Shown: positions 58,201 through 64,000 of the stretch, one piece after another
Numbering within the stretch: position 1 is the first letter of the stretch
Layout of the letters: every line of letters starts with the position of its first letter
Origin: Bombus terrestris
Taxonomy: Eukaryota > Arthropoda > Insecta > Hymenoptera > Apidae
Assembly (NCBI RefSeq): GCF_910591885.1
Contig: NC_063282.1
Span: forward strand, 1-64,000
DNA length: 64,000 bases
Direction of reading: 5' to 3'
Notes under the pieces: generated by a model
Told to the model about the DNA's origin: nothing
Databases searched by the model: none
The model's input: only the letters and a program-made list of their open reading frames with translations
Made by a program: the position numbers and the translations under genes

Positions 58201-58530
58201 GAACGAGGCCACTCCGCTGTTGGGCGAGACGTAAATGCCCACTATCGCGATCCCGTTCCACTCGACGGCGACGAAGCCGTTACCGCGATCCAGCAGGGCG
58301 CCGGGCGAACACAACGCCGGCGTCCATGTTATGGCTGTTGATCCGTTCAGGTCCCCGATCCAGTTGGGGGCGTCGGGGACGCGGTATGGTTCAGCCACCA
58401 CAGCGAGTGCGACCCGATTCTCCCGTATAGCCTGGAGAAGCAGGTCCTGCGCCCGTCTGGCTCTTCCTATGTTACATTGGAGCAGGCGGTTGAAGTTACT
58501 CCGCCAGCTCCATGGCCTCCTCCCGGCCAC
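55258..58530 (-). CDS. ORF2 of E9: endonuclease / reverse transcriptase
   Basis: Intact frame of about 1090 aa with the complete alpha marker set (L125, I164, C225, S244, K349, R509, E759, A990). Private changes are I782T within the KYLGLIVD motif downstream of YADD and G1084E near the C-terminus. Confidence 0.93.
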   Translation of the reverse strand: MAGRRPWSWRSNFNRLLQCNIGRARRAQDLLLQAIRENRVALAVVAEPYRVPDAPNWIGDLNGSTAITWTPALCSPGALLDRGNGFVAVEWNGIAIVGIYVSPNSGVASFGDFLDEVGDCVRRCLPRQVLVLGDFNARSSQWGDTRTDSRGRMLTDWAATLGLILVNRGTTSTCVAWRGSSIVDVTWATAGLYRKIHGWRVADRMETLSDHLYIMMEMEGEAAACDSGARRQREENRSRRPPPSTPRWRLKERDKDMLRAAVTVSAWSWDARGDNTTTPPTTTSTLGSVDEEADELHGYMIAACDASMPRSAPGNRGDRSVYWWTPEIADMRAGCMRARRRFVRARRRKRTHDEEEISRRYEEYRETRRALQREIKLAKARCWDRLIELVDSDPWGRPYRIVTKKLRPSAPPLTENMDPALLDNVIGTLFPRRDNNETSAPAPTTIDGTAPTDWNEELRVTEEELLEAAKKMASRDVAPGPDGIPGRVWTESIDTLAPRLRHLFSRCLREGAYPRAWRTAKLVLLRKEGRPPDAPSAYRPVCLLDEVGKLFERIIVARLEAHMERRIPGWHDSQFGFRRGRSTVDAVKRLRSMAEDMVAREGVAVAVSLDISNAFNSIPWSRIVEALRHFESPPYLVRVIQAYLNDRWITYTGRNGVKERRPVERGVPQGSVLGPILWITAYDSVLRSPMPPGAGMICYADDTLVLASGRWWNDAACLTETAVACAVHAIRRLGLSVSPAKSEALWFYDQRRRGTPPAELSTIVIDGEEVPVGHRMKYLGLTVDSKWTFEPHFEYLAPKVTAAANALCGLLPNIGGAGLGVRRLYEGVIRSRVLYGAPVWADDLAVSRRNRTLVRRLHRTIAIRAARGYRTVSYATATVLAASPPFELQALALRRVYEHRRAATLDRRATPTAPTVDVREETRLEAWERWHSQLLEEDAMRPHRAVRAVLPNWDKWRDKGGVPLTFRTTQVLTGHGVFGDYLLKIRREVATICHHCGEEEDTARHTLEACPAWEVPRRVLRLEIGERLAPETLIEAMLRGPQEYRAVRTFCEQVMLVKERAEREREKAQHTSRARQQGVSARHEPAVPPP

Positions 58531-60646
58531 TCGTCACTGCTGATGGTGACTCCGCCCCGGTAGCGTTTCCGCCGTAGTTCTCGTTGCCGCCGGCGATGGT
58601 AGTGATAACGGTGTCGGCGGCGGCGGTAGACCGACGGGTAAGCTGCTCCTTACTTCTCTTGATTTTCGGGGGGGCACATGCCACTCCGCCCATCCTGTGT
58701 CCGGATGGAGCTCCCAGCCGCTCGCATAAGGGACATTTCGGCGCCAAGGCGGGACATCCCCTGGCGCGGTGCCCGCTTTCACCGCACCTGTAGCAAAGAC
58801 GGCTTCTATCCTCGGCGGACGTGCAAGTTGCCCGTACGTGCCCCAACTCCAGGCACTTGAAGCACTGTAGGGGTCTCTTCGGTATGGCAGAGACCCTCGC
58901 GATGGACCACCCCAAGACCACCCTGCCCGCCTGAGCTAGCTTGCGGGCACCGGCCGCCGGACACCTGACCCATGCCGATCCGAGTCCGCCCCTGGAGACG
59001 CCGATCTCGCCGATCCGAACATCCTCGCTGCTGCATCCCGCGGCCAAGGCCAGAGCCTGACGCAGCTCCTCCTTGCCCATTGAGATGTCCACATTGGTGA
59101 CTCTCAGCTCGGCTTTGATCGTGGGAGTTCCGACCCTTACCTTGGTCGGGTCCAGAACGTCTGCCAGGCGCGTCGCAAGGATCGACGCCTTTTCTCTGTC
59201 CTTGTCCCTCGGGACTCTGATGACGATGGCGCCCGTCACCGCCTTCTTCATCGTGACGGCCTGCACGCCTATCTCGCCGAGGGGGATAGCTCTTCTGGCC
59301 GTCGTTACGACGTCGGCATACGACATGTTGGCTCCCTCGCTTAGCGTCAGTGTTACCGCGGATGTACTCGGTGCGCGAGGGAGCTTGACTGTTGGCGACG
59401 TCTTTTCCTTCCTGAATGGCTTTTTAACGGTGCCACCGCTGCCCGATTTCGGCGCGCCTCCCATCCTATCTGCCCACGGTTTTTGGACAGTCGCTGGTGG
59501 CCGGGACTTCTCCTCTCCTCCAGCGGCGTCCAGCTTCCTTTCGGCGATGTTCCTCTGCCCCATCTTACTTTTTCTCCCTACCATCACGCTCCACCCGCCG
59601 TCCTCCCGAGTCCTTGGGGGCGGCGGGGGATCTGCGCGGGCGGGGGGGCGAGTAGCGGAGTATTCCGCGCTCCGTCGGGTTTCGGGAGTGCTTTGTTGCT
59701 GCTGCCGCTGTTGTTGCAGCTGTTGTTGTTGTTGCTGCTGCGGCTTCAATAGACTCCCGAGTTGTCTCTCCACCATCTTCGTTATGGAGGGACCCAACTC
59801 TTCTAGCTTTCTCTCGAGGGCGTCGAGTCGCGCTTCTTGGGTTGCAGCCTCGACCCGTGGGCGGTCCGTGTCGGCACCGCCGCCCCGCAGGCCTTCGATC
59901 GCGGGCATAGACCTCCTTGCCAGCTCTCTCCTAAGGGCGGCGTTCTCCTCCTCCAACGCGGACAGTCTCGCCTCCACCAGCCTCATCGCCGCGTTGTTGC
60001 CGCTGCTGCCCGCTTGTTCTCTCCTTCGCGGGGCCTCGCTCTTCCATGCGGCCGAGATATAGCTTGCCGCTTCCTTCAGCGCTTTGACGTACGTGCCCTT
60101 GAGGTTGGACGATGTGGTCGCCACCTTCATGATCTCGGACACGTGTCTCGTTAATTCCGCGCTGACGTCCGCGGCCGAACTCGTCCTCACTTGTATCTCC
60201 AGATCTTCGGAGACTTCCAAGGTGGCTGCTGTCGCCAGTCTCCTCTTCTTCCCCCTGGATGCGATTGATGCCAGTGATGAGCGAGACGCGAACGAGGCTA
60301 CCGATTCTTCGTCGTCCGACCTCGCTCGCTCCCGCGATCCTCCCGCAGCAGATGTTGTTATTGTTGTTGCTCCGTCTGACGGGGCCGGCGCAAGGAAAAC
60401 GCTGCCCGCCCGGCACCCGCTTCTCGTCCTCGGAGTTCTCGATGTCTCCATGTATTCTTCCGAGAATAGACTTCTCGCTTCGCCAGGCGTGGTAACACGT
60501 TCGGGGGCCTGGCGGCCCACCCCCGAGCGGCCGTGGTCGTATGTTGACGACGTAGTGGGGCCCACTTGACTACCCCCGACTACGCCGGTACTGGGGTCTC
60601 CCTCCCCTGTACTGTACGTGTTTCTCCTATCTGTTGTGCCTTCCAT
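58496..60646 (-). CDS. ORF1 of E9: Gag-like zinc-knuckle protein
   Basis: Intact 716-aa frame from the Kozak ATG at 60646, alpha type, with T140A shared with E3. V355M and A674T are private. All three knuckles are kept. Confidence 0.9.
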   Translation of the reverse strand: MEGTTDRRNTYSTGEGDPSTGVVGGSQVGPTTSSTYDHGRSGVGRQAPERVTTPGEARSLFSEEYMETSRTPRTRSGCRAGSVFLAPAPSDGATTITTSAAGGSRERARSDDEESVASFASRSSLASIASRGKKRRLATAATLEVSEDLEIQVRTSSAADVSAELTRHVSEIMKVATTSSNLKGTYVKALKEAASYISAAWKSEAPRRREQAGSSGNNAAMRLVEARLSALEEENAALRRELARRSMPAIEGLRGGGADTDRPRVEAATQEARLDALERKLEELGPSITKMVERQLGSLLKPQQQQQQQLQQQRQQQQSTPETRRSAEYSATRPPARADPPPPPRTREDGGWSVMVGRKSKMGQRNIAERKLDAAGGEEKSRPPATVQKPWADRMGGAPKSGSGGTVKKPFRKEKTSPTVKLPRAPSTSAVTLTLSEGANMSYADVVTTARRAIPLGEIGVQAVTMKKAVTGAIVIRVPRDKDREKASILATRLADVLDPTKVRVGTPTIKAELRVTNVDISMGKEELRQALALAAGCSSEDVRIGEIGVSRGGLGSAWVRCPAAGARKLAQAGRVVLGWSIARVSAIPKRPLQCFKCLELGHVRATCTSAEDRSRLCYRCGESGHRARGCPALAPKCPLCERLGAPSGHRMGGVACAPPKIKRSKEQLTRRSTAAADTVITTIAGGNENYGGNATGAESPSAVTSGREEAMELAE

Positions 60647-60953
60647 GGTGAATGAAGTTGTTTCTCGCCGGGTCGTCATCGGGAATCTGTCCTGGTGCCA
60701 CTCACTCTTTCGCACCCTGTCCCGGAGAGTCCGGAGCAGGGTGACAGGGAGCCCCACGAGAAGGTGAGGTGAGTGGTCTTGACAGGCATGGGCCCACCAA
60801 CTTCTCCGAAGTTCCTCGCACCGGATCAGCGACCTGACGGGTACCAGAGGCACCGACCGGCCGCCACCCGACTATAGGGGAACATCAGATCCATCGGGGT
60901 TTCCCGGGGGGTGGTCCTACGCCCCGAGAACCCATGCCCGCCTCATGCTCCCC

Positions 60954-61032
60954 AACCTAACCCCAACCTAACCCCAACCTAACCCCAACCTAACCCCAAC
61001 CTAACCCCAACCTAACCCCAACCTAACCCCAA

Positions 61033-61034
<2 letters not shown>
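60954..61034. repeat. Telomeric repeat tract between E9 and E10
   Basis: 81 bp, exactly seven units plus 4 bp, the shortest tract in the window. Confidence 0.96.
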
Positions 61035-61076
<42 letters not shown>

Positions 61077-62530
61077 CGTGGAGAAATCCTCATGGACTCC
61101 CAGCTGCGAGCAGCATGGGAAGTGTCGGACTCTTACCGACTAAAACTCCACGGTGGTCTTCCAGACGGCTGTTCGAGGAGGGCTCAGGGTCTCTTGCGAA
61201 TACTACCAAGCGCTCCTCGCCGTCTATCTCCCTGCTGGGCGGGAGACTTCCTTGTTAGACAGAAGATCGGGGCCGCCAGGGGGGACCACGCCCCCTAGCG
61301 CCCCTTTCCTTGGGTCTTGTTACTTCCTTGATGACTCCTTGGGCGCGTTCACGGCGGCGGTACCGCCGGTCCGTGACGCGCGGAGACTCCTTGTTGCCGC
61401 GCCCTGCTGGTATGCTGGGCTTTCTCTCTTTCTCTCTCCGCCCGCTCCTTCACGAGCATAACTTGCTCGCAGAAGGTGCGGACGGCTCTGTACTCCTGGG
61501 GCCCCCTGAGCATAGCTTCGATGAGCGTCTCGGGGGCCAATCTCTCGCCGATCTCGAGTCGTAAGACACGTCGCGGTACCTCCCACGCCGGGCAAGCCTC
61601 CAGCGTGTGCCGCGCCGTGTCCTCCTCCTCCCCACAGTGGTGACAGATGGTCGTCACCTCTCGCCGGATCTTGAGCAGGTAATCGCCGAACACCCCGTGG
61701 CCGGTGAGCACCTGAGTCGTCCTGAATGTGAGCGGGACCCCGCCTTTGTCTCTCCACTTGTCCCAGTTGGGCAGGACGGCGCGGACGGCCCGATGAGGGC
61801 GCATCGCATCCTCTTCCAACAGCTGCGAGTGCCACCGCTCCCATGCTTCTAGTCTTGTTTCCTCCCGAACGTCCACGGTTGGTGCCGTCGGCGTGGCACG
61901 TCGGTCCAAGGTCGCGGCCCTCCGGTGTTCGTACACCCGGCGAAGGGCAAGGGCCTGTAGCTCGAACGGGGGGGACGCGGCCAGCACGGTCGCTGTCGCG
62001 TAGGACACCGTCCTGTATCCCCTCGCTGCCCGGATGGCGATCGTCCTGTGGAGCCTTCTCACCAGAGTCCGGTTACGCCGGCTCACCGCCAGATCATCGG
62101 CCCATACGGGCGCTCCGTAAAGGACTCGTGACCTGATCACTCCTTCGTAGAGCCTGCGGACTCCCAATCCTGCCCCGCCGATGTTAGGTAAAAGGCCGCA
62201 CAGCGCGTTGGCTGCGGCCGTTACTTTCGGGGCTAAGTACTCAAAGTGTGGCTCGAACGTCCACTTACTGTCGACGATCAAGCCCAAGTACTTCATCCGG
62301 TGTCCCACAGGGACCTCTTCTCCGTCGATGACTATAGTCGACAGATCCGCAGGCGGCGTTCCTCTGCGTCGTTGGTCGTAGAACCACAGGGCTTCCGATT
62401 TCGCCGGCGACACGCTCAAGCCGAGTCTTCGAATGGCGTGCACCGCGCATGCCACGGCGGTCTCAGTCAGGCATGCGGCGTCGTTCCACCATCGTCCGCT
62501 GGCCAGCACCAGCGTGTCATCCGCGTAGCA
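61035..62530 (-). mobile_element. E10: 5'-truncated telomeric SART-like LINE
   Basis: 42-nt poly(A) (61076-61035) and 1454 bp of element: the 3' UTR and the last third of ORF2. The truncation point is sense TGCTACGCGG, directly preceded by telomeric TTAGGTT, again the standard 5' flank. The one visible marker in this part, D759, suggests beta. The extra A of E4, E5 and E11 is absent. Confidence 0.93.
61349..62530 (-). pseudogene. ORF2 3' remnant of E10
   Basis: Open frame for residues 698-1090 of ORF2, beginning at the Cys just before YADD. It retains YADD and the C-terminal knuckle but lacks the endonuclease and most of the RT. It cannot be functional. D759 and T990 are present, and no stop or frameshift has accumulated since insertion. 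Confidence 0.92.
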
Positions 62531-62715
62531 AACCTAACCCCAACCTAACCCCAACCTAACCCCAACCTAACCCCAACCTAACCCCAACCTAACCCCAACC
62601 TAACCCCAACCTAACCCCAACCTAACCCCAACCTAACCCCAACCTAACCTAACCCCAACCTAACCCCAACCTAACCCCAACCTAACCCCAACCTAACCCC
62701 AACCTAACCCCAACC
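62531..62715. repeat. Telomeric repeat tract between E10 and E11
   Basis: 185 bp of the 11-mer with one TTAGG-only unit near 62641-62650. Corrected, it is 17 units plus 4 bp. Confidence 0.96.
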
Positions 62716-64000
62716 TTTTTTTTTTTTTTTTTTTTTTTTCGTGGAGAAATCCTCATGGACTCCCAGCTGCGAGCAGCATGGGAAGTGTCGGACTCTTACC
62801 GACTAAAACTCCACGGTGGTCTTCCAGACGGCTGTTCGAGGAGGGCTCAGGGTCTCTTGCGAATACTACCAAGCGCTCCTCGCCGTCTATCTCCCTGCTG
62901 GGCGGGAGACTTCCTTGTTAGACAGAAGATCGGGGCCGCCAGGGGGGACCACGCCCCCTAGCGCCCCTTTCCTTGGGTCTTGTTACTTCCTTGATGACTC
63001 CTTGGGCGCGATTCACGGCGGCGGTACCGCCGGTCCGTGACGCGCGGAGACTCCTTGTTGCCGCGCCCTGCTGGTATGCTGGGCTTTCTCTCTTTCTCTC
63101 TCCGCCCGCTCCTTCACGAGCATAACTTGCTCGCAGAAGGTGCGGACGGCTCTGTACTCCTGGGGCCCCCTGAGCATAGCTTCGATGAGCGTCTCGGGGG
63201 CCAATCTCTCGCCGATCTCGAGTCGTAAGACACGTCGCGGTACCTCCCACGCCGGGCAAGCCTCCAGCGTGTGCCGCGCCGTGTCCTCCTCCTCCCCACA
63301 GTGGTGACAGATGGTCGTCACCTCTCGCCGGATCTTGAGCAGGTAATCGCCGAACACCCCGTGGCCGGTGAGCACCTGAGTCGTCCTGAATGTGAGCGGG
63401 ACCCCGCCTTTGTCTCTCCACTTGTCCCAGTTGGGCAGGACGGCGCGGACGGCCCGATGAGGGCGCATCGCATCCTCTTCCAACAGCTGCGAGTGCCACC
63501 GCTCCCATGCTTCTAGTCTTGTTTCCTCCCGAACGTCCACGGTTGGTGCCGTCGGCGTGGCACGTCGGTCCAAGGTCGCGGCCCTCCGGTGTTCGTACAC
63601 CCGGCGAAGGGCAAGGGCCTGTAGCTCGAACGGGGGGGACGCGGCCAGCACGGTCGCTGTCGCGTAGGACACCGTCCTGTATCCCCTCGCTGCCCGGATG
63701 GCGATCGTCCTGTGGAGCCTTCTCACCAGAGTCCGGTTACGCCGGCTCACCGCCAGATCATCGGCCCATACGGGCGCTCCGTAAAGGACTCGTGACCTGA
63801 TCACTCCTTCGTAGAGCCTGCGGACTCCCAATCCTGCCCCGCCGATGTTAGGTAAAAGGCCGCACAGCGCGTTGGCTGCGGCCGTTACTTTCGGGGCTAA
63901 GTACTCAAAGTGTGGCTCGAACGTCCACTTACTGTCGACGATCAAGCCCAAGTACTTCATCCGGTGTCCCACAGGGACCTCTTCTCCGTCGATGACTATA
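62716..64000 (-). mobile_element. E11: telomeric SART-like LINE, cut by the window edge
   Basis: 24-nt poly(A) (62739-62716), full 3' UTR and the 3' part of ORF2 up to the window end. The 3' UTR has the extra A at about 63011 that marks E4 and E5, so it belongs to that beta group. Whether it is full length cannot be seen. Confidence 0.92.
63013..64000 (-). CDS. ORF2 of E11, partial at window edge
   Basis: Open frame for about residues 763-1090, covering the region after YADD (KYLGLIVD and the C-terminal CCHC knuckle). The catalytic core lies outside the window. T990 fits the beta group. I found no private replacement. Confidence 0.9.
   Translation of the reverse strand, partial: IVIDGEEVPVGHRMKYLGLIVDSKWTFEPHFEYLAPKVTAAANALCGLLPNIGGAGLGVRRLYEGVIRSRVLYGAPVWADDLAVSRRNRTLVRRLHRTIAIRAARGYRTVSYATATVLAASPPFELQALALRRVYEHRRAATLDRRATPTAPTVDVREETRLEAWERWHSQLLEEDAMRPHRAVRAVLPNWDKWRDKGGVPLTFRTTQVLTGHGVFGDYLLKIRREVTTICHHCGEEEDTARHTLEACPAWEVPRRVLRLEIGERLAPETLIEAMLRGPQEYRAVRTFCEQVMLVKERAEREREKAQHTSRARQQGVSARHGPAVPPP

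Larger units (their letters stand above)
54939..60953 (-). mobile_element. E9: full-length telomeric SART-like LINE (alpha)
   Basis: Complete copy with a 47-nt poly(A) (54985-54939) and a 5968-bp body. It groups with E1 and E7 in ORF2 and with E3 in part of ORF1. Confidence 0.93.

Overview
The window is a chromosome end from an animal, most probably an insect. Position 1 lies in the telomeric array. The plus strand carries the C-rich strand, AACCTAACCCC repeated, so the G-strand is (TTAGGTTGGGG)n with its 3' end pointing to position 1. From memory, 11-mer derivatives of the ancestral insect TTAGG repeat are known in Hymenoptera, so a hymenopteran is my best guess. No ordinary host gene is present.

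The repeat is interrupted by eleven copies (E1 to E11, left to right) of one telomere-specific non-LTR retrotransposon of the R1 clade, SART-like. All lie on the minus strand with the poly(A) tail facing the chromosome end. Eight copies are full length (E1-E4, E6-E9). Without the tail, seven have a body of exactly 5968 bp and E4 has 5969. Each carries an intact ORF1 (Gag-like, three zinc knuckles, 716 aa from the Kozak ATG) and an intact ORF2 (APE-type endonuclease, reverse transcriptase, C-terminal CCHC, about 1090 aa). E5 is 5'-truncated inside ORF1 but keeps a whole ORF2, E10 is truncated inside the reverse transcriptase, and E11 runs off the window. Amino-acid markers split the copies into subfamilies alpha (E1, E3, E6, E7, E9) and beta (E2, E5, E8, probably E10 and E11). 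E4 is a mosaic with alpha ORF1 and beta ORF2.

Two short elements of about 680 bp (17603-18283 and 35569-36250) are the most notable content. Read on the minus strand, each begins with a 112-nt 5S rRNA-derived head (A box and C box kept). An unrecognised body of about 410 bp follows, and then a 3' tail related to the 3' UTR of the LINE and a poly(A). Both sit in the telomeric repeat in the same orientation and phase as the LINE. I interpret them as a 5S-derived SINE that uses SART-type machinery to insert into telomeres. The LINE and SINE tails share a predicted three-helix fold whose closing stem shows a compensatory base-pair change.

The telomeric tracts between elements are 3577 bp or less and get shorter toward the centromere (roughly 1115, 3577, 924, 202, 341, 372, 262, 301, 119, 114, 147, 81 and 185 bp). 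After correcting for a few variant units every tract is 11n+4 bp long. This implies phase-locked insertion with a 4-bp (GGTT) target duplication at one position in the repeat.
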